Source: Flammula alnicola
Lineage: Eukaryota > Basidiomycota > Agaricomycetes > Agaricales > Strophariaceae
NCBI GenBank assembly: GCA_015499995.1
Contig: JADNRV010000087.1
Span: 62,001-126,000, forward strand
Length of the DNA stretch: 64,000 nt
Direction of reading: 5' to 3'
Shown here: in pieces, positions 11,701-22,083 of the stretch
Layout of the letters: each line of letters begins with the position of its first letter
Numbering within the stretch: position 1 is the first letter of the stretch
Translations under genes and position numbers: made by a program
Notes under the pieces: model-generated
Told to the model about the DNA's origin: nothing
The model's database searches: none
What the model saw: the letters and a program-made list of their open reading frames with translations, nothing else

Positions 11701-13180
11701 GACTCATGGTCAGCATCGATGGTCATGGTATGTTTGAATGCTTCTCTGTAGTAATGGCAACCGACTTACGTATTTCTTCTCTTACTCTGTAGAACGTGAA
11801 TTGCCACCATCTGGCAAAGTTATTGACGCATACCCTCGCCCACCCCAGTACCGAGCTCCAGACCGGCAGGCGTCGAATAACAAACGCCGATCCCTTGATT
11901 CATCTCAACTGCTAGGGTCGGTCGATGATCTCCGACCAGACGACCCCGTCTTTGTGCTTCGCCGCGCTACGTCTTATCGCAACTCGACATCTCGGCGCCG
12001 CTCTTCCGCTCCTCTAGATGAAATTGCACTTCAACACCTGCACCGCGAGTCCTCGTCGAGTTATAACTCGGACCCTCAGAGCCCTTTAGATGAGAACAAG
12101 CCCCCCAAGCAGCCTTCTCGTCAAGAGATCATCGCAGCTCAACGTGCTGCTACCCGCGCCACCCAGCGCGCCATTGTCTCTGCTTCGACCAACTCCGTTC
12201 GCGGTATGGATGTTCTCCTGCCTGGCAACGCTATGCTCCGCAGCTCTCGTTATGAGACCGGCGATCGAATGCGGTACTCCTACGTGGAGCCTGATGGCGA
12301 AACCTACGACATTAGTGATATTATCGAGGAGGAATGGCGAGAGATCGACGGTAACAAGAATGACTTGCTCGAAGGAGTCTTCATTCGCAACAAGGACGGC
12401 ATTGGCGAAAAGCTTGATCGAGTTTTGAACAAGATCAGAAAGGGCAAAGGCAAGGAGAGAGATTATTCGTCAGTATCGAGCATCGACAGTAACCGCCTGT
12501 CCACGAGATCTGCCTCTATCTCGGAGTATTCTGTTGACGACGCAGAAGGACGCTCCCGTTCAGTTACGCCTGGGTCTGCAGCTCTTACTTCCAGGATGTT
12601 CCAGGGCACAGAGGAGAATGTCAATGCGCGATCTACGCCAGTTGCCCACTCCATCCCTCCTAGTGAACGAACTTCCCGTCCTGGTACTACCACGCCCACA
12701 GGTGCTCCTAGGACCAGCCCACTACCACCTCCGATGGGTAGCCGTCGCAACCCATCGATCGCCTCTGTCATGTCCGACCTGTCTGACCGTGCCACGTCTC
12801 TTGCCCAGTCGAACCTCGCCCGTGTGGATGAAGAGAAGGCGCGGGCTACTCCGAAGAACCAGCAGCAGCGCAGAATCGTGATACCAAAGGACGACTTTGG
12901 GATTTCTCGTATGATGTCCATTATTGAGTACAAGGCTTTGAAGCCCCAGAAGCCCTTGCCACCACAAGATCCGGTCGATGAATTGCTTTTCGGCAGGCCT
13001 ATCGACCTGGATTCTTTGCACCCTCAAGTGCGTGAAATATATGCCCCCGGGTTCAGGCAACTCGAGGAGATGGATAAGGTACGCTTTGCTTATTCACCCG
13101 TACGCATTTATTTTTTTCTGACAAAGGCTTTTTAGATTCTTGACAGTTACATTGGGAGATCGGTCGTTGGCGCATTCTAA
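8761..13180 (+). CDS. tea4: Tea4/Bud14-type SH3 cell-polarity protein with a Ras-association-like domain
   Basis: Exons 8761-9207, 9264-11727, 11793-13078 and 13136-13180 join in phase to 1413 residues ending SYIGRSVVGAF. An SH3 domain lies at about residues 78-140 (FDMVYALHSFAATVEGQA, NSYWWLVRVLK, GYIPAENIETP) and continues into ERLARLNKHRNVD, the hallmark of fungal Tea4/Bud14. Tea4 links microtubule plus-end Tea1 to formin and to type-1 phosphatase at cell tips, and Bud14 plays a similar role in budding yeast. Residues about 300-370 are Gln-rich. A segment at about 675-770 (LSVIRVFAGKNLQ, ATFKTVLLNASTTASDLVRQ) looks like a ubiquitin-like Ras-association fold. The far C-terminus (VDELLFGRPIDLDSLHPQV) also looks conserved. 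The remainder is Ser/Pro/basic and probably disordered. Length is large but usual for basidiomycete versions as I remember them. Confidence 0.8.
9700..9945 (+). repeat. CAG/CAA-rich coding low-complexity tract
   Basis: Part of the Tea4-like exon 2. Runs of CAG and CAA encode a Gln-rich segment interrupted by Pro, Leu and Ala, with the longest pure runs being four to five codons. It is in frame and so is coding low complexity, not a separate element. Confidence 0.8.
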
Positions 13181-13391
13181 TAACATTCGCTATGTTCGAC
13201 TTCCTTTTGATTTTGATTTCTTTGTGCTTTGCAAGCTGCTTCCTTATGTTACTAACGCCTGATCGCTGTTTTCTGACTACATACTCTACTCGTTGTATAT
13301 GCTCCTATTATTTATATACGCCATTTCCCCAGGTATTTGATACATCAGTGTCGGCATGACTTAATGCTCCCTATGTTCGCCTTCCGTCAGG

Positions 13392-14132
13392 ATGTTTTGT
13401 TTTAGGCAATGTTACCGCAGAGGCTCTGCAGATGGAAGATGGCGTCGGCAACACCGTTTCGGGCATCGCCTCTTTGTTGGAGCTCAAGCGCTTAACGAGC
13501 GTCTCAAAAACTATTTCAACGCCCTAGATGATTCACCAGGTGAGCTCTCTCCTCGTAGTGTTGAGATAGACACCGATGGAGCACGATACAATGAAGAGGT
13601 GGTAGCGAAGTTGGTGACAGAGATTCCTAAATTGCGGGCGACGCTCGTCGAACTTCTTCCTGAAGAAACAAGCGAGAGGCGGACCAAGTTGATTTGGGAG
13701 CTCAATTCGTTTGTGGCAATGGTGGATACGCGACTCAATAAGGCCAAGACCAAATACGAGAAAAAAGCACAAGAAAAGGACGACGAAGAAAAAACCGACA
13801 CAACTGGCAAGGCCGATTTTTGTAAGACACTCTCGCTTGTGCGCGAGGCGGTGGAGAACTGCTCTGCGAATCGACAGGTGATTCACGTCGCTGATGTCCA
13901 AAAATCGGTGGCCGCTGACCTTGAATATGTCAATAAACGGCGAGACGACCACGATGATAAGGGACGCAATGGGCTAGAAGATGAGAAGGAGAACAAAGAG
14001 GAAGAGGAGCTGGATAACAGTATGGCGGCAAGTTTGTCGATGTCAATCCGGATAGGATTTAAGGATCGGATATCCAAATGGGCGTTTTTCGTTGTTGAAG
14101 CCAGATCCAGATACATGTGTCCAGCTTTGTGA
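13392..14132 (+). CDS. Hypothetical charged protein, 246 residues
   Basis: A single open frame whose middle part reads like a real protein: LNERLKNYFNALDDSPGELS, then helical charged sequence (VAKLVTEIPKLRATLVELLP, KLIWELNSFVAMVDTRLNKA) and an acidic tail. It follows 210 bases after the Tea4-like gene. The first 30 residues are Arg/Cys/Trp-rich and unlike the rest, so the start may be wrong. An AG at 13390 and a TTTTAG at 13406 suggest a missed 5' exon. An overlapping frame (NVTAEALQMEDGVG...) is also open for about 40 codons. I do not recognise the family. Confidence 0.45.
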   Translation: MFCFRQCYRRGSADGRWRRQHRFGHRLFVGAQALNERLKNYFNALDDSPGELSPRSVEIDTDGARYNEEVVAKLVTEIPKLRATLVELLPEETSERRTKLIWELNSFVAMVDTRLNKAKTKYEKKAQEKDDEEKTDTTGKADFCKTLSLVREAVENCSANRQVIHVADVQKSVAADLEYVNKRRDDHDDKGRNGLEDEKENKEEEELDNSMAASLSMSIRIGFKDRISKWAFFVVEARSRYMCPAL

Positions 14133-14162
14133 GCGGGGAGTGTTCAAGCCGGTGTAAAATGT

Positions 14163-14802
14163 TTAATTTAATACAACGTCCATTTCATTTATAGTCGTAT
14201 TGTTACTGGATGAAGTAAAAACATCGGCGCCTGCAGCCAACGAGTCGATAAGTAAAGCGAGGCGCGAGGTTCGGAGATTGGGTTCCTATAGAAAGGTTTA
14301 CAAATGTGATCACAAAAGAATATGGGAGAAATACCTTGCGAATTTCCTCGAGATCGTCTTTGAAGCCATCTGCCACTGATGCCATCCAAAACTGACGGAA
14401 CCTGTCCTTCAATTGCTGCTCTTGCAGGCCAGAGGTATTTGCAGCATTTTCTGATGGTAGAAAAGACGGCAATGTCGCTGGTGGAGGGGATGGAGATGGA
14501 GATAACCGCCGTATCGTTTTCGGTTCAGGCTTTCCTTCCTGACGTCCTCGAGGCGCTACAACTTTGGTCTCTTCCTCATCTGAAGAACTCGAGTCTGACG
14601 AATCTGAAGACGAATCTGAAGAAGAGGAGCCCACTTCAGCCAACGGTTTGGCCGTAGGCAAGGTTTTCGTTACTGTAGGCACAGTTTCATCGTCGCTGGA
14701 TTCCGAGGACGACGATGACGATTCACTTGAAGACGCGACTCTTCTCTTGCGCTTCCTGTTGCGCTTTCTCTGCGTTGTGGGTTTCGTTGCGGTAGGAGGC
14801 AT
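14163..14802 (-). CDS. RSA3: Ribosome assembly protein 3
   Basis: Exons 14802-14335 and 14285-14163 join in phase to 196 residues. The N-terminal half is Lys/Arg-rich then Ser/Asp/Glu-rich. The C-terminal 60 residues hold the Rsa3 core: KDRFRQFWMASVADGFKDDL, EEIRK, then NLRTSRLALLIDSLAAGADV. Rsa3 is a nucleolar factor that associates with early 60S pre-ribosomes and the helicase Dbp6. The start MPPTATKP was chosen because the upstream part of the open frame (MFVRIQLSF...) is hydrophobic and unlike the family. A CACGTG palindrome sits about 70 bases upstream at 14871. Confidence 0.85.
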
Positions 14803-14870
14803 ATCAAAAGTTAGAAAAGTGAAGGAGAGTTGTATTCGTACGAACAACCGAGTCGAGGAAAATTGGAAAT

Positions 14871-14876
14871 CACGTG
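14871..14876. promoter_or_regulatory. CACGTG E-box upstream of RSA3
   Basis: CACGTGA lies 69 bases upstream of the RSA3 start codon. CACGTG is the binding core of fungal basic helix-loop-helix factors (Cbf1/Pho4 type). The same CACGTGA is found upstream of ADE2. Function is inferred from sequence only. Confidence 0.35.
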
Positions 14877-15054
14877 ACTACATTTACTTTACGACAAGGA
14901 CTCCGAGCTTGAAGGAGTCCTGAACAGAACTGTCACGATTAGCAGACATCAGCAGACAGCTAGTGTGTAGAAACGACGTTATGAGGCATTCATGCATACG
15001 CTGCTCCGAATAATATAATCAAGAAATATAAACAAGTACAATTCGTGATGTATT

Positions 15055-17042
15055 TCATGTTCGTTTCACCTGATAGTTCTCCCATCCGACCTCTTTTAGC
15101 TTCTCGACTTTACCGAGCACCTCGTTCTCCATAGTCTTCATGTAGTGATCCATAGCGTCAATCAGACCAGGGATGCCTGCAGATAGGATCCGCACGGCCA
15201 ATAATCCAGCGTTCACTCCGTTATTTATGGCGACCGTTGCAACAGGAATACCGCGCTGCAGAGGATTTTAAAAAAATTAGGCACCAGAAAACCCGCTACG
15301 GCTGTAAAAGAAAGAAAAAATACTGACAGGCATCTGCACGATACTATGCAGAGAATCCACACCATCGAGGGTGCTGCCCTTCACGGGAACACCGATAACC
15401 GGCAGCGCAGTCATCGCTGCCACCATCCCTGGAAGATGGGCCGCGCCGCCTGCGCCAGCAATGATGGTTCGCAGCCCCCTCGTTGACGCACTCCGCGCGT
15501 ATTCGACGAGTCTGTCAGGCGTCCGGTGCGCTGAAACGATCGTCAGTTCGTACGGGATCTTGAAATGGTCCAGAATCCGTGCAGCGGGCAGCATGACGAG
15601 CAGATCAGAGTCTGAGCCCATGATGACGCCCACTAGCGGGTTGGGGTCGGAAAATCCAGAGCCTGGTTCGGTCAGAGCTGGTGCGTATAGATCAACCTCT
15701 TCCGATGGTGAGGCCGGGAGTGATTGAAGAAGAGGACGCAGCCGCGATCGCAGCCGTGCGTCGGACTCTGCTACGATGGTGATGTGCCCCATCTTTCGAC
15801 CTTTTCTGCACTCCGACTTGCCGTAGAGATGTACAGATGTTCCAGGAATAGCCAAGGCCGCATTTGTGGTAGTGGTGATTTCGGTCATGGAAGAGGAGTG
15901 ACCTATCAGATTTAGCATGGCGGCAGAAGGGACCTTCAAGGCCGTAGATCCAAGCGGGAGCGAAAGGATGGCGCGCAAGTGGTTTTCGTATTGGGAAGTT
16001 TCACAAGCTTCGATCGTATAATGACCAGAGTTGTGAGGGCGAGGGGCGATTTCATTGATGAATATGTTTCCTTTTTCGAATCTTGTTAGTTAGCTTCAAA
16101 ATTTTCTCTAAAACGACAGACACACCATCTTCCATGAGAAACATTTCTACACCGAAAACACCAGCGCCTGAGAATGTCCTGATGGCGTTCTCAGCCACGG
16201 ATCGAGCTCGTTGCGAGAGTGAGGCATCTCTGCTTCGTAGGGGTGCAAAAACAAGGTGGCAGATGTTATCCTTGTGAACTGTTTCAACGACAGGGTACGA
16301 CTGAACTTCTCCATCTACTGTTCGCACGACCATGACGGCGATTTCTTTGATAAAAGGAACCCATTTCTCTGCATAAAGAGGACGGTTGCCGAGGGCAGTT
16401 ATTGCCGCTTGGGCCTGGGCAATCTCTCGAAGAACAAAATTGCCACGGCCATCGTATGCCAAGGTACGGCTCTTCAGCATAAGCGGCAGCCCTAGCTTTT
16501 CAACAGCAGAAGAAATCGACCCAACCGTCGATTCTACTGCGACGAACTCTGAGACAGGCAGATCATTGGACGCAAGGTGTTTCTTCTGTCGATATTTATC
16601 CTGGATGATCTGGATGGTGGATGGGCTCGGATGAATGGCGAGCTCCTTCCCTCTACTCGCTGATTGGATTTCTTCCAGCGTAGCGGCGTCAACGTGTTCG
16701 ATTTCCACCGTAAGGACGTCGACTTTGTTCGCCAGCTCTCGAATCTTGTCGGGATCGGCGAACGATCCGTTAACATGCTCGAGATGCGGTGCTGAAGGTG
16801 CGATAATTTGTTTCGCGGGTCCATGTTCTCCGGCGTCGAGAATAATAACCTTGATGTTCAAAAGCGAAGCTGAAGCCGCAAGCATACGACCGAGCTGGCC
16901 TCCTCCTGATCAAAAATGTTGGGTTTCATCTCGCAAAATGGATGTGAAAAATCTGTGTAAATGAAGCAAGATCAGCCGGAGTCCAATATTTTGCTTCACT
17001 GTACTCACGCGCACCAAGGATTCCGACAACTTTCTCTGACAT
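15055..17042 (-). CDS. ADE2: Phosphoribosylaminoimidazole carboxylase (AIR carboxylase), 4 exons
   Basis: Exons 17042-17009, 16905-16122, 16081-15328 and 15255-15055 give 590 residues, the usual size for fungal Ade2. It converts aminoimidazole ribonucleotide (AIR) to carboxy-AIR in cytosolic purine synthesis. The N-terminal ATP-grasp (PurK-like) half starts [19 protein letters not shown] and contains [27 protein letters not shown] and [19 protein letters not shown]. The C-terminal PurE-like half has the GSDSD (VIMGSDSD) and SAHRTP motifs, [13 protein letters not shown] and [18 protein letters not shown]. The intron between exons 2 and 3 is only about 40 nt by my reading. Its donor (GT at 16121-16120) is the one that restores phase. 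No damage seen. Confidence 0.93.
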
Positions 17043-17139
17043 CGGTGTTGTTGGAACTTGGATGGTCAAAGAGCAGTCTGAACAAGGACAAATTTTCCGA
17101 TAACCCTAACTCTAAACCAGGGTTATAACAAGGAACACC

Positions 17140-17145
17140 CACGTG
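17140..17145. promoter_or_regulatory. CACGTG E-box in the ADE2 / finger-gene divergent promoter
   Basis: CCACGTGACC lies in the 252-base region between the ADE2 start (17042, minus strand) and the start of the finger-protein gene (17295, plus strand). It is about 98 bases upstream of ADE2. It could serve either gene. Purine genes in yeasts are regulated by bHLH factors, which fits, but this is inference. Confidence 0.4.
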
Positions 17146-17294
17146 ACCTCTCCTCGACTTTTTATAGCTTTGTTGATTCCACTTCATATTTCACATAGAT
17201 GTCAACGAGATTCTACGAATACAACGATCTTGACTTGGTGTTTGCACATCGAGCAGTTGTCTTTTCTCTGGTTCACTACTAACAGGTTTTTCCA

Positions 17295-20063
17295 ATGCTC
17301 GGCTCTGTATTCAATCATCACCAAAAACTCGGAGCGACATCTAGCGAAAGCCTCAGACTTCTACAAACGGTTTTGCGAACTTTTAAAATCGGTAAAGAGG
17401 CGCACGGATTTAGCGAATTTCTAGGCGTCGGACCACCTAGAGCGGACTATGGACTTCCTGGAGACATATACGTTGATCTCACGCCAGGCGCTTTGACGCT
17501 GTATGCTCGATATTCCGACGATTGGAGAGCATGGCCTGGTCCGCAACAGATGACTCACGCCCTTTTGCATCCAGAATACCCAAATCGCCGCCTCTGGTGC
17601 ACCGGTTTAACGTACGGATGGTTTAGCCCCAATTTCATCAAGTTACATCCAGGTAATTTGAACGTCAAACCTTCATTTCATGGACTTAAACACATTTTCA
17701 AAGTAGGAAAAACACAATCTGAAATTCTTTCAGAGGCTCGAGCGCCCAAAGAGCACCCATTCAAACCAAATGAAAATAGCAAGAAACGAAAGTATAGCGG
17801 TCCAACCCTGCAAACCAGCAAAAGAGTGCGTACATCCTGGATCGAGTCAGTGCGCCAGGGTTGTCACTGACTAACAGCTCGCAGACACCCGCACCAGAAT
17901 TGACACAGCCCTATACAACAGCTAGTCTAATTCCCCATGAATTCCTATTTTCAAATGTAAACTCGCTCTTGCGGCCGAGTCAGTGCGAGTCTTCTCTTCC
18001 GGCAGGTCAAGCGTCAGGTGAGTTGCACTTAGCGTTTGATAATGGAGGGTATATCCCGCTGGATTCATTGATTTGTTTGAAAAACAGGTGCAAGATCTCA
18101 TACCGTGGCTGACTATCGTTATGAACAATTACCCACTCTAAACAGACAACCTGACCCGCATACATCCACTAGTACTGTCGTACACCAATCTGATAGCCGG
18201 CCCGAAGTGGTGAACCCACAGTGGCGCATTGAATTCTCAATTCTCAATGCAGATCTCACCTCAAATGCCCCATGTCCAACCCAAGAACCTCAACAGCCAC
18301 ATGGTACCCCATACGACAATATCGATAATTCAGAAATAAGTCTAGGTTCGTTTTTCCCCAAACAACTTGACGTCAAATTTCTTACAGCGCATTAGTTCGA
18401 CCACCTTCACCCTTACAGATAATCGAAACCGAGCTCATCGCTAACCAGACTGCTATCGAAACTTACCAGACACCCGAGGATCCAGCGCAGATTCCTTGTA
18501 ACAAGACCGACACCAGCCCAAATTCCGCGCCACTAACTCAAACACAGGTGACGAATACGCGAATTCCAAGTCCCCAGACTACCGTGTACACCGTATCAGG
18601 ACCCTCTCCTTTGCAAGAACCCGTCGGCAAGCCACGTACACTTCCACAAAGCCTAGAAGACAGCTTGCCGCAACCGCCAAGCCCCACGACCAATGCTTCA
18701 CCTGCTCCCATTTCACTTCATCTACCCACATTAAACCAACGCGACTCTCTGCCTCGACATGCTGAATCAAACTACGATATTTCTATCTATACCGAATCCC
18801 TGCTGGGAGAGCTACAGCAACTGAGGGAGGTTGTTGCAGCAGACGCGAAGATAATCAAAGCTGCCGAGGAAGAGATCGAACGCCTGAAAGAAGAAAATGT
18901 GGCTCTTCGCGCGTGTCTCCTCGAACGCACGTCATCTTCGAATAGAGGAAGTTCTTCGCCCGTACGTCTCTATATTTTTCTCTGTTCTTAATCGCGTATG
19001 CTTACCAGAACATGCCAATAGCGCGCCGATGGAAGCGCAGTTATTAACGACAGTCCACTAGACTTAGGCAGCGCTCCGTCAACTCCAAGTCCACTGCATG
19101 CCAATACTCTTCATCAACCGTCGCTCTCTCTGATCTCAAATCTGACATGTAAAACGCCCTCGAAATCAATGCCCTTGCATAAAAAGAAATCTCGCAATAT
19201 CTCACGGAGCGTCACGCCGACCATGTCTGGTTCCAAGCTTCCCAATAGTGCTAACATCGATACCACAACCACCCTGAATCTCGCTTCACCCGTGATGTCC
19301 CATTTTGCAGAAGATCTCGGCGACTGGGAGCACGGTACACCAGAAGAAATAAACAATTCCACGGACGATGGTCTTCGTGAAGTCTACGCAGATGGTCATC
19401 CAAAAGCCGTCGATTTGTACCCGGAAGAAATGCTCACTGACGATTTACCGGTGACAATGATCAGGCCCGATGTTCCTAATTCTTTCACCGTCATTGCAAC
19501 TTCAGTGTCTCCGCCAGAAGACAACTTCAATCCCTCTTCTCTTAAAGTTCCAACTCCACAGGACTTCGAGGATACGGAGATGGACGAGGACCTGAATCGA
19601 CCTCCCGTAAACCTAGATCAAAATGATTTCGAATCAGATGATTGCGAAAGTGTTGCAATAAATCGTCTGTCATTATAACTTATTTACTGACCGATGTAGC
19701 CGTTTACCTTGATCTATTTAGGTTCGCGAAAATCAAATCTCGTATCCCCTTCGCCACGGATGAAGGACATCCATGTATCCCTTATGTTCGCAACTCAGTC
19801 GGGACGTATATTCTGCAAACTCTGCCTGTAAGTGTCTATACAGCTAAATCCCCTTATTCATTCGTCTCATGGTCATTTGTTTCTTTATTTCTAGGGCGCT
19901 GAACGAACATCAGGCTATAACGTTCCAGGTCAGAGAAAATTACCCCCACAGGCATCTCGCTATGCAGGAGCATTGTGACAAGGAACACCCAGAAGAGTAT
20001 GAGAAGCTTCGTAGTATGTCGGACGAGGAGTTACATGAGCTGCATGACCTTGTATGTGTATGA
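17295..20063 (+). CDS. CX2C...HX4H finger protein, family copy 1, 796 residues, 7 exons
   Basis: Exons 17295-17825, 17885-18017, 18088-18345, 18396-18961, 19022-19649, 19722-19827 and 19895-20063 join with every phase consistent. Residues 1-130 form a compact domain (DIYVDLTPGALTLYARY, MTHALLHPEYPNRRLWC, YGWFSPNFIK). The next 580 residues are Ser/Thr/Pro-rich and probably disordered, with one short charged helix (DAKIIKAAEEEIERLKEENV) that could form a coiled coil. The last 60 residues hold FCKLC (about residue 736) and HLAMQEHCDKEHPEE, a CX2C...HX4H arrangement like a C2H2 or BED zinc finger, then MSDEELHELHDL. The same C-terminal module ends the gene at 33702-36834 and a relic at 43.5 kb. 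The family is unknown to me. A nuclear or DNA-binding role is only suggested by the finger and the basic segment KKRKYSGPTLQTSKR. Confidence 0.75.
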
Positions 20064-20605
20064 GTGCTGGATATAGCTTTGTAACACAAAATATTAATAA
20101 ATTATCATTGTCACTGGTTACTTAGCTTTTCACCTCAGTGGAAGAGACTTTCGGAGCGGAAGCCGTTGTTGTTTTTATGAATTCCTTACTGAATAGGTTT
20201 CGAGGACCGCCTTCCCGGGCAAATCGCCTTCCTCGGTCTGGTTGCGAAGCTCTGAATTAGTGTGACCCTGCAAGCTGGGGGTACCATTACTTTGGGTCGC
20301 TCGAAATCTTGGAGATTTCTTGTTGCGCAAACCTCAGGCCTTCAGCTTCAGGCATCATATCTTCGATCTTCTACATAGCTGTCTATCTCCAAGAACATAT
20401 ACCGAATTTGGCCACTCGGATTTCTTCATCCATCGCTGTTTCTTGCCTTTGATTTTGATCTTGTTTTGGTCCCAACTTGCCTGGAACAAAGCGCATGCCA
20501 TCGGCAGCGGCAGTTGGTATCGTTTGGCCCACGAGCGTGAGATCAGGGAACAACAAGGAAATATGTATGTATTTGTTTGAATATGAATAATGAATATGCC
20601 AAATT
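20064..20605. other. Intergenic with weak coding signal
   Basis: Downstream of the finger gene and before the inverted-repeat elements. The minus strand has short protein-like pieces (for example MPEAEGLRFAQQEISKISSD near 20300-20360) that could be exons of a small gene, but I could not build a phase-consistent model. Confidence 0.3.
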
Positions 20606-21072
20606 GGGATAAAACTATTGAGAAACCCTGTTTCTGGGGTTTCTGTGATTGCGGACAGATGCCGTTGATGGAAAACATGTCGGCGATTGAAATTAATTTG
20701 ATGAACTTAGTGTTTCCCCGCTGCCTGCGATGTTAATGGTTGCAATTGTGTCCGCAAGAATGTATATTTGATCTATATAAATATATCTAAAAAAGAAAAT
20801 GAGATTTAATTTGCAGGGATAATGGTAGAAGTTGGAGACAAGACCCAGAAAGGCCGTCTAGCAGCTTGGAATGCTCCCAAAGGATGCTGTACGCTAAATT
20901 TTGGCCCAGAAAATATTCGACAAACATGGTTGAATGTACGGATTTACATGAGGAATTGTTATATCTAGGGGCACAACGGACCAGTGACGGGAGCGGCCAT
21001 CAATCGGCAGACTCGCATTACGGAAACTTCCGCAGAAACCCTCAGAAACGGGGTTTCTGAATAGTTTTATCC
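20606..21072. mobile_element. Short inverted-repeat element, copy A
   Basis: About 467 bases bounded by GGGATAAAACTATTGAGA and ATAGTTTTATCC, inverted repeats of each other that extend about 30 bases. No ORF. It is near-identical in reverse complement to the element at 21131-21625. The target-site duplication is not clear on this copy. Confidence 0.75.
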
Positions 21073-21130
21073 GTTATTATGCAAGGCCCGGTCAAATCTT
21101 TGCGGCCTTGCGGAATTAGAGTCTGTTCGG

Positions 21131-21625
21131 GGATAAAACTATTCAGAAACCCCGTTTCTGAGGGTTTCTGCGGAAGTTTCCGTAATGCGAGTCTGCCGAT
21201 TGATGGCCGCTCCCTGTCACTGCTCCGTTGCGCCCCTAGATATAACAATTCCTCATGTAAATTCATACATTCAACCAGGTAATTGCCTCTAATAATGCTT
21301 CTCTCATTTGTCGAATATTTTCCGGGCCAAAATTTGGTGTACAGCATCTCTTGGGAGCATTCCAAGCTGCTAGACGGCCTTTCTGGGTCTTATCTCCAGC
21401 TTCTACCATTATCCCTGCAAATTAAAATCTCATTTTCTTTCTTAGATATATTTATATAGATCAAATACGCATTCTTGTGGACAAAATTGCAACCATTAAC
21501 ATCGCAGGCAGCGGGGAAACACTAAGTTCATCAAATTAATTTCAATCGCCGACATGTTTTCCATCAACGGCATCTATCGGCAATCACAGAACCCCCAGAA
21601 ACAGGGTTTCTGAATAGTTTTATCC
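21131..21625. mobile_element. Short inverted-repeat element, copy B, with 9-bp target duplication
   Basis: Begins GGATAAAACTATTCAG and ends with its inverse, CTGAATAGTTTTATCC. It is flanked on both sides by TCTGTTCGG (21122-21130 and 21626-21634), a direct repeat of nine bases consistent with a cut-and-paste insertion of MULE or hAT type. It is the reverse complement of copy A, with a 28-base stretch (around 21279-21306) absent from A. Non-coding, so a MITE-like derivative. Confidence 0.8.
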
Positions 21626-21663
21626 TCTGTTCGGTATCCATTATTCGTTTGAATATGAATAAT

Positions 21664-22058
21664 TGTAGTTACGAACGCAGTGAGTACTAAGACTCAGACG
21701 ACACACGGTGTGTGTAAACGGCTGTAATATACCTGTAGTTACGAACGCAGTGAGTACTAAGACTACAGGAAGTAATTAGTAAGTGAAGTAATGAACAATA
21801 GAAGGATTAACTGACCTCAGACGACACACGGTGTGTGTAAACGGCTGAGGTGCAGGTATCCATCGATAAGAAAATAATACGCTCGCGGGAAGTGCCGCGA
21901 GCGATCGCTCAAGTGAGCAGGTAGATGAATAGGCGGGCACGTATGATATAGCCGCGTGAGGCGGCTATAGCATTCGGTCACCCGAAGTAGTAGGTAAGAA
22001 TTTACAACGACGAAGAATACATGCACCCTGTTAAGGGTCATGCCTGTTTCCCTCAACA
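21664..22058 (-). repeat. 3' LTR of the copia element
   Basis: On the minus strand it runs from TGTTGAGGGAAACAGG to GCGTTCGTAACTACA. It contains two copies of the motif CAGACGACACACGGTGTGTG and several perfect short hairpins (such as GCCGCGTGAGGCGGC). Intact. Confidence 0.9.
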
Positions 22059-22069
22059 CTCCCCTAAGC
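22059..22069 (-). other. Polypurine tract of the copia element
   Basis: On the minus strand GCTTAGGGGAG lies directly before the LTR start TGTTGAGG. This is the expected position and composition for the plus-strand primer. Confidence 0.7.
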
Positions 22070-22083
22070 AGGATGACCCGGTT

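Noticed and set aside
9360..11726. Long minus-strand ORFs opposite the Tea4-like gene
   Set aside because: They mirror GC-rich, CAG-rich coding sequence of the plus strand and show no domains. They are shadows.
13406..13520. Alternative frame NVTAEALQMEDGVGNTVSG as an exon of the Tea4-like gene
   Set aside because: The Tea4-like gene already ends cleanly at 13180 with a matching C-terminus, and the alternative frame stops after about 40 codons.
17098..17130. Telomere-like ATAACCCTAAC and an inverse GGGTTATAAC
   Set aside because: Only one or two imperfect units between two genes. Too short to be an interstitial telomere; more likely chance or a small hairpin in the ADE2 promoter.
21664..22058. 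Repeated CAGACGACACACGG and TGTAGTTACGAACGC words taken as a CRISPR-like array
   Set aside because: There are only two to three copies at uneven spacing and they are internal LTR repeats. The genome is eukaryotic.
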